DNA of 29,061 nt from Coriobacteriaceae bacterium AM113-163 (GTDB lineage Bacteria > Actinomycetota > Coriobacteriia > Coriobacteriales > Coriobacteriaceae). The notes under the pieces are model-generated. The model saw only the letters and a list, made by a program, of their open reading frames with translations, did no database searches and had not been told where the DNA came from. This document shows positions 22,424-29,061 of this stretch, piece by piece. Positions within the stretch are counted from its first letter, which is position 1. Each line of letters starts with the position of its first letter. Location of the stretch: NCBI GenBank assembly GCA_027673765.1, contig JAQDWB010000024.1:1-29061 (forward strand). Reading direction: 5' to 3'. Made by a program: the position numbers and the translations under genes.

Positions 22424-24766
22424 ATGGCTCAAGATAAGTTCGATGTGGGCGGCATGACATGCGCCGCCTGTCAGGCGCACGTGGACCGTGCCGTGAGCAA
22501 GCTCGACGGCGTCCAAAGCGTCGCGGTCAACCTACTCGCCGGTTCCATGATGGTCGACTACGACCCCGCGCAGGTCTCCCCCGACGATATCTGCACCGCT
22601 GTCGACCGCGCAGGCTACTCGGCCTCGCCCGTCGATGCGGGCACCGGTGCCGCCGGCTCAAACGGCAGCACGCAAGCCAGATCCGGCGCCACCCATATGG
22701 AATCGCCCACCAAAAAGCTAGAGGCCACTGCCTCCGCCATGCGCACCCGTCTCATCATCTCAATCATCTTTCTCATTCCGCTGTTCTACATAGGCATGGG
22801 ACACATGCTCGGCTGGCCGCTGCCCAGCATCTTCACCGACCACATCCACAGCATGACGCTCGCCCTCACCGAGCTTGTCCTGCTCATCCCCATCGTCTAC
22901 GTCAACGACGCATACTTTATCAACGGCTTCAAATCACTCGTGCACGGCGCGCCCACCATGGACGCTCTCATCGCCGTCGGCGCCACCGCCTCCATCGCTT
23001 GGTCGCTCTATGCCATGTTTATCATGGCCGACCAGCTGGCCACAGGTCAGGTGCACGAGGCCATGATGACGGGCATGGACAACCTGTATTTTGAGAGTGC
23101 GGGCACGATCCTGTCGCTCGTCACCGTGGGCAAATACCTTGAGACGCGCAGCAAGTCCAAAACCGGCGGCGCCATCGAGGCGCTGATCGACCTGGCGCCC
23201 AAGACCGCGACCGTCGTTGCCGACGACGGTACCGAAACCACCGTCGACGTCGACAGCATCCTTCCCGGCCAGGTCCTGCGCGTGCGCCCCGGCGAGTCCA
23301 TCCCCGTCGATGGCGTGGTGCTCGAGGGCAGCTCGGCCGTGGACGAGAGTGCGCTCACCGGCGAGTCCATCCCCGTGGAAAAGGTCGCCGGCAACACCGT
23401 CAACGCCGCCACGGTCAACCGCACCGGATCGTTTACCTTCCGTGCCACGCGCGTGGGCGCCGACACGTCGCTCGCCAAAATCATCCAGCTCGTCGAGGAC
23501 GCCAACGCCACCAAGGCGCCCATCGCCCGCATGGCCGATAAGGTCGCCGGCGTGTTTGTGCCCGTGGTGTTCGTGATTTCGGCCGTGACCTTTGCGGCGT
23601 GGATGGCACTGACCGGCAGCATCAACGAGGCGCTCACCTCCGCCGTGGCCGTGCTGGTGATCAGCTGTCCGTGCGCACTGGGTCTGGCCACGCCCGTCGC
23701 CATTATGGTGGGCACCGGCAAGGGCGCCGAGATGGGCATTCTGTTTAAGAGCGCCGAGGCGCTGGAGAATCTGCGCAGCGTGGGCACCGTGGTGCTCGAT
23801 AAGACGGGCACGGTCACCCGCGGCAAGCCGGCCGTGACCGACATTGTGGTGGCCACGCGCGTTGACGGCTCGCCCGCCATGAGCGAAAAGGCGCTGCTCA
23901 AGCTGGCCGCCGCGTTGGAGCGCTCGAGCGAGCACCCGCTGGCCGAGGCGATTATGGCCGAGTGCGAGTCGCGCGGAATCGTCGCGCGCATGGTCGAGGA
24001 CTTTGCCGCCGTGCCTGGACGAGGCGTTACGGCGCGCGAGGGACAAAACGCCATTGCAGCCGGCAACGTACGCCTGATGGACGAGTTGGGCGTTACCGTG
24101 CCCGCGGGTCTTGCCGAGCAATTTGCCGCCGAGGGCAAAACACCGCTGTTCTTTGCCAAGAACGGCGAGCTTATCGGCACCATCGCCGTGGCTGACGAGG
24201 TCAAAGAGACGAGCGCCGGGGCCATCGCCGCGCTGCGCAAGCTCGGCGTCGACGTGCGCATGCTCACCGGCGACAACCGCGTGACGGCCGAGGCCATCGC
24301 CCGCCGCGTGGGGCTGAGCAGCGAACAGGTCATCGCCGACGTCCTCCCCGCCGACAAGGAACGCCACGTGCGCGAGCTGCAGGATGCGGGCGGCAAGGTC
24401 GCCATGGTGGGCGACGGCATCAACGACTCCCCCGCCCTGGCGCGCGCCGACGTGGGCCTTGCGATCGGCACCGGCGCCGACATCGCCAAAGAAGGGGCAG
24501 ATGTGGTGCTCATGCGCAGCGACCTCATGGATGCTGCGCGCGCCATCGAGCTGTCACGTGCCACAATCCGCAACATCAAGCAGGACCTGTTCTGGGCGCT
24601 GTTCTACAACGGCATCGGCATTCCGCTGGCGGCGGGCGTGTTCTTCCCCCTCACCGGTTGGCAGCTCTCGCCGATGTTCGGCGCCGCGGCCATGAGCCTA
24701 TCGAGTGTCTGCGTCGTAAGCAATGCGCTGCGCCTGAAATCCTTTAAGCCTAAAGTGGCAAAATAG
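22424..24766 (+). CDS. copA: Copper-exporting P1B-type ATPase
   Basis: This 780-residue inner-membrane pump exports Cu(I). It has one N-terminal heavy-metal-associated domain with MTCAAC (C13, C16), a linker, eight membrane segments, the actuator motif LTGES, the transmembrane metal site C415-P416-C417, the phosphorylation site D459 in DKTGT, the HP motif (SSEHPLAEA), TGDN and [13 protein letters not shown] plus the single CxxC domain and the neighbouring copZ and csoR indicate copper rather than zinc or cadmium. The start has AAGGAG upstream. First gene of the copper operon, under the CsoR-type operator. Confidence 0.95.
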   Translation: MAQDKFDVGGMTCAACQAHVDRAVSKLDGVQSVAVNLLAGSMMVDYDPAQVSPDDICTAVDRAGYSASPVDAGTGAAGSNGSTQARSGATHMESPTKKLEATASAMRTRLIISIIFLIPLFYIGMGHMLGWPLPSIFTDHIHSMTLALTELVLLIPIVYVNDAYFINGFKSLVHGAPTMDALIAVGATASIAWSLYAMFIMADQLATGQVHEAMMTGMDNLYFESAGTILSLVTVGKYLETRSKSKTGGAIEALIDLAPKTATVVADDGTETTVDVDSILPGQVLRVRPGESIPVDGVVLEGSSAVDESALTGESIPVEKVAGNTVNAATVNRTGSFTFRATRVGADTSLAKIIQLVEDANATKAPIARMADKVAGVFVPVVFVISAVTFAAWMALTGSINEALTSAVAVLVISCPCALGLATPVAIMVGTGKGAEMGILFKSAEALENLRSVGTVVLDKTGTVTRGKPAVTDIVVATRVDGSPAMSEKALLKLAAALERSSEHPLAEAIMAECESRGIVARMVEDFAAVPGRGVTAREGQNAIAAGNVRLMDELGVTVPAGLAEQFAAEGKTPLFFAKNGELIGTIAVADEVKETSAGAIAALRKLGVDVRMLTGDNRVTAEAIARRVGLSSEQVIADVLPADKERHVRELQDAGGKVAMVGDGINDSPALARADVGLAIGTGADIAKEGADVVLMRSDLMDAARAIELSRATIRNIKQDLFWALFYNGIGIPLAAGVFFPLTGWQLSPMFGAAAMSLSSVCVVSNALRLKSFKPKVAK

Positions 24767-24795
24767 GCTCACCATTAAGTCCATTTAGAACGGGT

Positions 24796-24888
24796 TTTCC
24801 AGGTGCCCGAGATTGACCTGAAAGAGGAGCGACGCGTACTTTGGTACGCGAGCGACGGTTTGAAGGTCAAGGTCGGGTGCCTAGGAAA
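24796..24888. repeat. 93-bp long imperfect palindrome between copA and copZ
   Basis: The outer arms (24796-24823 and 24859-24888) are complementary with several mismatches, and the tip is a perfect CGCGTAC/GTACGCG stem (24833-24839, 24844-24850) around a TTTG loop. The whole can fold into one long hairpin within the copA-copZ transcript. It has the look of a dispersed intergenic element inserted in the operon. A forward frame through it joins copZ in phase, but it is not a natural extension of that protein. Confidence 0.7.
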
Positions 24889-24913
24889 GCCGACACAACA
24901 GAGAGGAATATCC

Positions 24914-25135
24914 ATGCGTTTCACAATTAAGACTTCCGGCCTTATGTGCGGCCACTGCGACGCCACCGTCGAGACGGCGTTGCTCAACGTGGCCGGCGTG
25001 ACCGACGCCGACGCCGATCACGAAACCCAGACCGTCCAGGTGGAGTGCGCCGACACCGTGACCGCCGAGCAGCTCGCCGCCGCCGTCGAGGGCGCCGGCG
25101 AGAAGTTCCACGCCCTGTCCGTAACCGCCGCGTAA
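24914..25135 (+). CDS. copZ: Copper chaperone, heavy-metal-associated domain
   Basis: This 73-residue single HMA-domain protein carries Cu(I) to CopA and CsoR in the cytoplasm. The metal motif is LMCGHC (C12, C15), followed by the beta-alpha-beta pattern typical of Atx1/CopZ, including TAEQLAAAVEGAG. ATG 24914 has GAGAGGA upstream at good spacing and gives the normal length. It lies between copA and csoR, separated from copA by the 93-bp palindrome, so it may be transcribed from the copA promoter with reduced readthrough, or partly stabilised by the hairpin. Confidence 0.93.
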   Translation: MRFTIKTSGLMCGHCDATVETALLNVAGVTDADADHETQTVQVECADTVTAEQLAAAVEGAGEKFHALSVTAA

Positions 25136-25173
25136 CGACCCACGCGCACCCCGACCAGAAACGAGGACCCGCC

Positions 25174-25446
25174 ATGATGGCAGACCATAAATCGGTGACC
25201 CGCATGCTCAAGACGGCACGCGGTCAGATCGACGGCATCCTGCGGATGGTCGAGGAGGACCGCTACTGCGTCGATATTTCCACGCAGCTCATGGCAACGC
25301 AGGCGCTCATTGCGCGCATCAACGCCGACGTGCTCAAGGCGCATATCGAGGGTTGCGTGACCTCGGCAATCGAATCGGGCGACGAAGACCTCAAGGCCGC
25401 CAAGCTCGCCGAGATCGAACGCGTCGTCGACAAGCTCTCCAAGTGA
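25174..25446 (+). CDS. csoR: Copper-sensing transcriptional repressor
   Basis: This 90-residue all-helical CsoR/RcnR-family repressor has the Cu(I) ligands C32 (RYCVDI), H57 and C61 (AHIEGC), the Cys-His-Cys set of copper sensors rather than nickel or formaldehyde sensors. It binds the C/G-rich palindrome upstream of copA and releases it on copper binding. The start is ATG 25174 with GAGG seven bases upstream, or ATG 25177. A longer frame from 24946 overlaps copZ and is not the gene. Third gene of the copper operon, 38 bp after copZ. Confidence 0.93.
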   Translation: MMADHKSVTRMLKTARGQIDGILRMVEEDRYCVDISTQLMATQALIARINADVLKAHIEGCVTSAIESGDEDLKAAKLAEIERVVDKLSK

Positions 25447-25453
25447 TTGGGGC

Positions 25454-25539
25454 ATTGGGGACGGACTGCTTTGCACCATCTTGGTGTATCGGGGACAGGC
25501 ACGTTTACACCACATTGGTGCAGAATAACCTGTCCCCCT
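25454..25539. repeat. GGGGAC repeat, two-tier hairpin
   Basis: GGGGACAGG (25491-25499) and CCTGTCCCC (25529-25537) are perfectly complementary, and CACC/GGTG forms an inner stem. A preceding unit begins GGGGACGG with its own ACCA/TGGT stem. The block sits just after csoR and may end the copper transcript; no U-tract is present. Confidence 0.65.
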
Positions 25540-25592
25540 TGCTCTAAATCGGGTATAAAGGCGTGCGGCATATCGAATGAAAGGCAATTTGC

Positions 25593-26066
25593 ATGAATGA
25601 CTTTATGAAGGGTCGCAATGGTGCCGATGAACTCACCATCGTGATGGGTTTTGCCGGCATTGTCATCGCGATGATCGGATCGATAGCCCGCATCCAGTGG
25701 CTCAGCTGGATCGCCATCGCCGTCATCGTGATCGGCGTGCTGCGCGGCCTGTCCAAAAACATCGACGCACGTCGCAAGGAGAACGAGGCCTTTGTCGCCG
25801 CGACCGCGAACGTCCCCGGCTTGGGCAAGTTCGTCGCCAGCTTGGGCGGTGGAACTGCAGCGGCCAGCACCTCACGCGCAGCCGGCACCAGTAAGGAAGA
25901 CTTTGAGCGTGCCAAGCGCACGGCCAAGAAGATGTGGAAGGGTCGCAAGACCACGGCATACCTCAAGTGCCCCAACTGCGGCCAGATGCTCTCCGTCCCC
26001 AAGGGCAAGGGCAAGATCCGCGTCACCTGTCCCAAGTGCCACGCCAAGATGGAAACCCGCTCCTAG
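25593..26066 (+). CDS. Small membrane protein with C-terminal zinc ribbon
   Basis: This 157-residue protein of unknown function has two hydrophobic segments near the N-terminus (about 14-31 and 35-52), with a short turn, so it is probably a hairpin anchor with both ends in the cytoplasm. A basic linker follows, then a zinc-ribbon with CPNC (126, 129) and CPKC (146, 149), the pair spaced as in nucleic-acid or protein-binding ribbons. Similar small proteins are common in Coriobacteriia and Firmicutes without assigned roles. A TATAAA box lies at 25554-25559, and AAAGG is eight bases before the ATG. It is convergent with the amidohydrolase gene. Confidence 0.8.
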   Translation: MNDFMKGRNGADELTIVMGFAGIVIAMIGSIARIQWLSWIAIAVIVIGVLRGLSKNIDARRKENEAFVAATANVPGLGKFVASLGGGTAAASTSRAAGTSKEDFERAKRTAKKMWKGRKTTAYLKCPNCGQMLSVPKGKGKIRVTCPKCHAKMETRS

Positions 26067-26077
26067 CGCCCGCACGC

Positions 26078-26106
26078 GGGACAAATTAATCAGGTTTGTT
26101 TGTCCC
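26078..26106. repeat. GGGACAAA/TTTGTCCC hairpin
   Basis: A perfect 8-bp stem with a 13-nt loop lies just after the zinc-ribbon gene and may be another short member of the GGGAC family. Confidence 0.5.
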
Positions 26107-26130
26107 AAATCTTAAGTATTTGTTCGATAA

Positions 26131-26165
26131 AAAAGCCGAGGCCTCGTGTTGAGACCTCGGCTTTT
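26131..26165. terminator. Bidirectional Rho-independent terminator
   Basis: AAAAGCCGAGGCCTC (26131-26145) and GAGACCTCGGCTTTT (26151-26165) are complementary apart from one pair, with A-runs on the left and T-runs on the right. It serves both the zinc-ribbon gene (+) and the convergent amidohydrolase (-). Confidence 0.88.
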
Positions 26166-26198
26166 GCATGCGGCAACGGAGCTGCCCCTTTGTCACAT

Positions 26199-27569
26199 CT
26201 ACGCCACACCGTCGCGGGCCAGCTCCTCAGCCAGCGCTTCGGCAGGCATGTCCATAATCGCGTCGAGCTCGGCGTCCACCTCGGGAATACGCTTCACCAT
26301 GAGCTTGCGTACCAGATCACCGCGACACATCACATGCGTCGGCTCACGCAGAGCGCACAGGTCATCGAGCGGATTCTTGCGCGTCACCAGGATATCGGCG
26401 GCCTTGCCGCACTCGATCGTACCGGTCTCGCCGCCCAGCCCCAGCAGCTCGGCGTTGACTTGCGTAGCCGTATGCAGCGCGAAGGCGTTGCTCACACCGA
26501 CATACTTGGCAAAATAGGCAACCTCACGCCACATGTCGTACTGCGTCACGAACGGGCAGCTTGAGTCCGTGCCCAGGCCCACCTTAATGCCAGCTTCCAG
26601 TGCGGCACGGGCGCTCTCGATGATGCCCGAGCACACGATGTCGCCGTTCTTCTTTTGTGTATCGGTCGAATGGGTCTTTTCCGGGTCGAGCAATACAAAC
26701 GGCAGCGCCGGGCTGATCGTGCAGGTCACGCTCGGCGCGCGTCCCTCGAGCTGTGTGCCCGCGGCGCCGCGATACAGCTCCAGGATCTCGGGCGTCATCG
26801 GGGCACCGTGCTCGATCGTGTCGACCCCGGCCTCAAGCGCGGCCTTCACGCCCTCGGTGCTCTCGACATGAGCCATAACCGGCAGACCCACCTCGTGCGC
26901 CGCCTTGCACGCCGCCGCGGCAACCTCCACCGGCATACGCAGCACGCCCGGCTCGCCCACCTCGGTCGCATCGAACACACCGCCCGTTACGAACAGCTTA
27001 ATGACGTCGGCGCCGCGCGCATACAGGTCTCGCACCTGCTCGGCTACCTCGACGGGGCTGTTGGCCACCTGGGCGAACAAGCCCGCGCCATGGCCGCCCG
27101 GCACCGTGACGCCCGTTCCCGGCGCTACCAGGCGCGGACCCTGATACTTGCCGGCGTCGATAGCGTCGCGCACGGCAATGTCGGCAAACAGCGGGTCGCC
27201 CGCGCCGCGCACTGTGGTCACGCCGCTTGCCAGCTGCTGCTGGGCACTGCCCTTGAGGATGCGGCGGACGATGGCACGGCCCACGGGATTATCGAGTTTC
27301 TTCATCAGCGCTCCCGCATCGCCGGCCGAGACAGGCTTGCCCGAGCCGCACAGGTGCACGTGCATATTGATGAGACCGGGCATGAGATACGCACCACCCA
27401 GGTCGATAACCTCGGCACCTGCAGGCGCCTGCGCCACAGCACTCGGCCCCATCCAGGTGATGACGCCGCGCTCAACAGTCACGGCCATATCGGGTTGCGG
27501 CTCCATATGCTCCGAACCATCCAGAATGGTCGCATTGATAAACAACGTGGAACGATCGGCAGATGCCAT
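26199..27569 (-). CDS. Amidohydrolase family protein (prolidase/imidazolonepropionase-like)
   Basis: This 456-residue metal-dependent hydrolase belongs to the COG1228-type amidohydrolases, which include cyclic-imide, dipeptide (Xaa-Pro, Xaa-Arg/Lys) and imidazolonepropionate hydrolases. The binuclear site is visible: HVH (H70, H72), the bridging lysine K191 in DVIKLFVTGG, H234 (MAHVES), H254 (IEHGAP) and D335 (LGTDSSC). GLINMHVHL and the C-terminal GTIECGKAADILV segment are standard for the superfamily. No signal peptide is seen, so it acts in the cytoplasm. No histidine-utilisation genes are near, so a HutI role is unlikely; a peptidase-like activity is more plausible. The start is the ATG with GGAGG upstream; the longer upstream frame is not used. 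Confidence 0.85.
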   Translation of the reverse strand: MASADRSTLFINATILDGSEHMEPQPDMAVTVERGVITWMGPSAVAQAPAGAEVIDLGGAYLMPGLINMHVHLCGSGKPVSAGDAGALMKKLDNPVGRAIVRRILKGSAQQQLASGVTTVRGAGDPLFADIAVRDAIDAGKYQGPRLVAPGTGVTVPGGHGAGLFAQVANSPVEVAEQVRDLYARGADVIKLFVTGGVFDATEVGEPGVLRMPVEVAAAACKAAHEVGLPVMAHVESTEGVKAALEAGVDTIEHGAPMTPEILELYRGAAGTQLEGRAPSVTCTISPALPFVLLDPEKTHSTDTQKKNGDIVCSGIIESARAALEAGIKVGLGTDSSCPFVTQYDMWREVAYFAKYVGVSNAFALHTATQVNAELLGLGGETGTIECGKAADILVTRKNPLDDLCALREPTHVMCRGDLVRKLMVKRIPEVDAELDAIMDMPAEALAEELARDGVA

Positions 27570-27718
27570 ATCGAGCTCCTCCCTCACGATTAACTTGAAC
27601 ATTTGTCCATTATCACCTAGTCCCGCTGGATTGCTGCAGACGCATCGGTTAACGGAAGGAAGAGAGGATGTGGGGGACGGAATACGTTGCAGTCCCATCC
27701 CAGCGGCACTAGGGAAAT

Positions 27719-27775
27719 CTCTCGATCTATAACAGGTACAGGGTTATTGGGCCCCCTGATGTTACAGATCGAGAC
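27719..27775. repeat. 57-bp palindromic element, copy 3
   Basis: The left arm CTCTCGATCTATAAC (27719-27733) pairs with GTTACAGATCGAGAC (27761-27775), with two mismatched pairs. The 27-nt loop contains a perfect CAGGG/CCCTG inner stem. Confidence 0.85.
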
Positions 27776-27799
27776 ATTCGGTCGACGTTTCACCGGCTT

Positions 27800-27856
27800 G
27801 TCTCGATCTGTAACAATTACGAGCTCAAACAACCTCTAAACGTTACAGATCGAGAC
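27800..27856. repeat. 57-bp palindromic element, copy 4
   Basis: The 15-nt arms GTCTCGATCTGTAAC (27800-27814) and GTTACAGATCGAGAC (27842-27856) are perfectly complementary. The 27-nt loop has a GAG/CTC inner stem. It ends eight bases before the last codon of the adjacent nuclease-fold gene. Confidence 0.9.
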
Positions 27857-27864
27857 AAAACCTC

Positions 27865-28941
27865 TCAGCGCCCATACCACTGGCATCTCCACTCCTCAGC
27901 CAATTCAACCTGCCGAGGAATACCCGCCAGCCTCATTTTCTCGACTAGCTTCCCCGGGCCTTTGAGTTCGTTAAACGTAAACCGAAGCACCTTATGCCCG
28001 AGCATTGTCAGATGAGATTCCCGCTGACGCTCTGCCACGAATGGGTCAACCGACTCCCGACCCTCGCCGCTCTGCAAGGTGTACTTCCCCTTTCCGTCGA
28101 GCTCGCCGATGACACACGTCCCGTCCTCGAGCCGCCAAAAATAGTCGACGCGAAACACCTGGCTCGGATCGAGCGGGTCGCGAAACTCCACCTGCAGCTC
28201 CGGAACCGGAAAGCCGTACGCAATAAAGAATGCTCGGAACCGAGACTCGCCGCCGTTTTCAGACAGCCCGTCCGCATACGACGCAATCACCTGTGCCCTG
28301 CGATACCCTCGCCTGCCCTCGCAATCGGCGCGGAGGCGCTCGCACAAATCCCCACGTGATACGCCTTTCGCCCGCAGTGCAGAATCGGCAATCGCCAACC
28401 CGTAGGAGAACGGCGCACGCAGTAGGCAATCCTCCACCGTGCGCCAAAACGACGTCACCCGCACGCCATCAACATGCTCGAGTGCGCCCGCCATCTGCGG
28501 ACGCAACAACCTGCACCCGCCGCTCAACGCCACCGAACAACCCGTCTTAACAAGAAAACGCGACCCAAGCAGATCATTCGGCACCTCCAGACCCCACAAA
28601 AGCGCCGCGTCATAGCCCCAAAACGCCCAATCGGGATGAAACTCTGCAAGCCCTTTGATGGTACGCAGCGTTCGCTCCGCCGGCGTCAGCACACCCCAAT
28701 CATGTTGAAAGCAGAACAAATACGGCTCGGGTTCCGCGATATCGTCGGTTCCAACATGACGCCGCAGCCACATGAGCTCGGCATTGTCATGCGTTGCGAG
28801 CAGCGCACCTTGCTCGGTCGCCTCCGTGAGTCGCGCGAGCATCCTATTCCGCGCCAACGTGTTGCGAGTCGTATGCTTGTGCTTGAAAACGGTATTAGAC
28901 ACTTCCATCACCACCACATCGGACAAATGGACCATCGTCAC
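27865..28941 (-). CDS. DUF559/Vsr-like endonuclease-fold protein, repeat-bracketed
   Basis: This 358-residue protein has two parts. The N-terminal part (about 1-215) resembles the winged-helix and linker region of AbiEi-type or actinobacterial DUF559-associated proteins (LTPAERTLRTIKGLAEFHPDW and LRAPFSYGLAIADSALRA); I do not recognise it firmly. The C-terminal part (about 230-358) has a PD-(D/E)XK, Vsr-like pattern: E232-S-R-F-R, D266 in RVDYFW, E280 in GELDGKGKY, then QRESHLTMLGHKVLRFT. These are the likely metal-binding residues. GTG 28941 has GGAGG five bases upstream; ATG 28935 and TTG 28959 are alternatives. It is flanked by palindromic elements: copies 3-4 after the stop and copy 5 about 20 bp before the start. 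The role is unknown; possibilities include a repeat-processing nuclease, defence, or a toxin-antitoxin-like regulator. Confidence 0.7.
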   Translation of the reverse strand: MTMVHLSDVVVMEVSNTVFKHKHTTRNTLARNRMLARLTEATEQGALLATHDNAELMWLRRHVGTDDIAEPEPYLFCFQHDWGVLTPAERTLRTIKGLAEFHPDWAFWGYDAALLWGLEVPNDLLGSRFLVKTGCSVALSGGCRLLRPQMAGALEHVDGVRVTSFWRTVEDCLLRAPFSYGLAIADSALRAKGVSRGDLCERLRADCEGRRGYRRAQVIASYADGLSENGGESRFRAFFIAYGFPVPELQVEFRDPLDPSQVFRVDYFWRLEDGTCVIGELDGKGKYTLQSGEGRESVDPFVAERQRESHLTMLGHKVLRFTFNELKGPGKLVEKMRLAGIPRQVELAEEWRCQWYGR

Positions 28942-28961
28942 CGTTGCCTCCGCCGACAAAC

Positions 28962-29018
28962 GTTTCGACCTGTAACAGGAAGACCGATTTTTGGACTGTA
29001 GATGTTACAGATTGAGAC
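28962..29018. repeat. 57-bp palindromic element, copy 5 (degenerate)
   Basis: The left arm GTTTCGACCTGTAAC (28962-28976) pairs with GTTACAGATTGAGAC (29004-29018) over 12 of 15 positions, with G-U pairing possible at one more. The loop is again exactly 27 nt. It lies in the leader or promoter of the nuclease-fold gene. A further degenerate half (ATTACAGTCTGAAA) begins at 29026, at the window edge. Confidence 0.85.
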
Positions 29019-29061
29019 ATCCCCATTACAGTCTGAAATAGGCCATCGATAAATTTCGATG

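Noticed and set aside
24803..24913. N-terminal extension of CopZ through the long palindrome
   Set aside because: CopZ proteins start just before the first beta strand, the internal ATG has a good ribosome site, and the extension is encoded entirely by the palindromic element.

Overview
The window is a 29 kb GC-rich chromosomal segment from an anaerobic, fermentative bacterium. The gene set is an [FeFe]-hydrogenase operon, a lactaldehyde-reductase-type Fe alcohol dehydrogenase, a PTS/phospho-alpha-glucosidase operon with a BglG/LicT antiterminator, and a flavodoxin-ferredoxin fusion. Together with many short intergenic palindromes this points to a gut member of the Coriobacteriia, most likely Collinsella or a close relative. 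That assignment is inferred from gene content and style; no marker gene such as 16S rRNA is present.

Layout. 1-2.6 kb: a possible 3' gene end, a fucO-type dehydrogenase (-) with LacI-type operator candidates, and an AT-rich insert with a LURP-one-related-like gene (+). 2.6-6.7 kb: a DUF1275/YoaK membrane protein (-), a YgiQ radical SAM protein (+) and a CPBP membrane protease (-) whose stop codon interlocks with that of ygiQ. 6.7-7.1 kb: an orphan RelB/DinJ antitoxin whose C-terminus is encoded by a GGGGAC palindromic repeat. 7.1-13.2 kb: a tightly coupled four-gene operon (-) with a GltD-like flavoprotein carrying a NuoF-type Fe-S module, an [FeFe]-hydrogenase, a Tat-type substrate-binding lipoprotein, and a fused permease-ATPase. 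13.4-18.1 kb: a PTS operon (-) EIIA - LicT-like antiterminator - EIICB - GH4 6-phospho-alpha-glucosidase, with a RAT-like leader. 18.2-19.0 kb: a flavodoxin/2[4Fe-4S] protein (-). 19.6-21.9 kb: a DEAD-box RNA helicase with a long RG-rich tail (-). 22.4-25.4 kb: copper resistance copA-copZ-csoR (+) behind a CsoR-type operator. 25.6-26.1 kb: a small membrane zinc-ribbon protein (+). 26.2-27.6 kb: an amidohydrolase (-). 27.9-28.9 kb: a DUF559/Vsr-like nuclease-fold protein (-).

The most unusual signal is a family of five 57-bp palindromic elements: 15-nt arms close to GTCTCRATCTGTAAC / GTTACAGATYGAGAC and an invariant 27-nt loop whose sequence changes but which keeps short internal complementarity. 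Two lie between the helicase and copA. The other three closely bracket the nuclease-fold gene near the right end, two just after its stop and one just before its start. This resembles a REP/RAYT-style arrangement with a PD-(D/E)XK-type protein instead of a transposase, and is the best candidate here for an undescribed system. Other repeat families (GGGGAC palindromes, a GAATACTC motif, a 93-bp long palindrome before copZ) are also listed.
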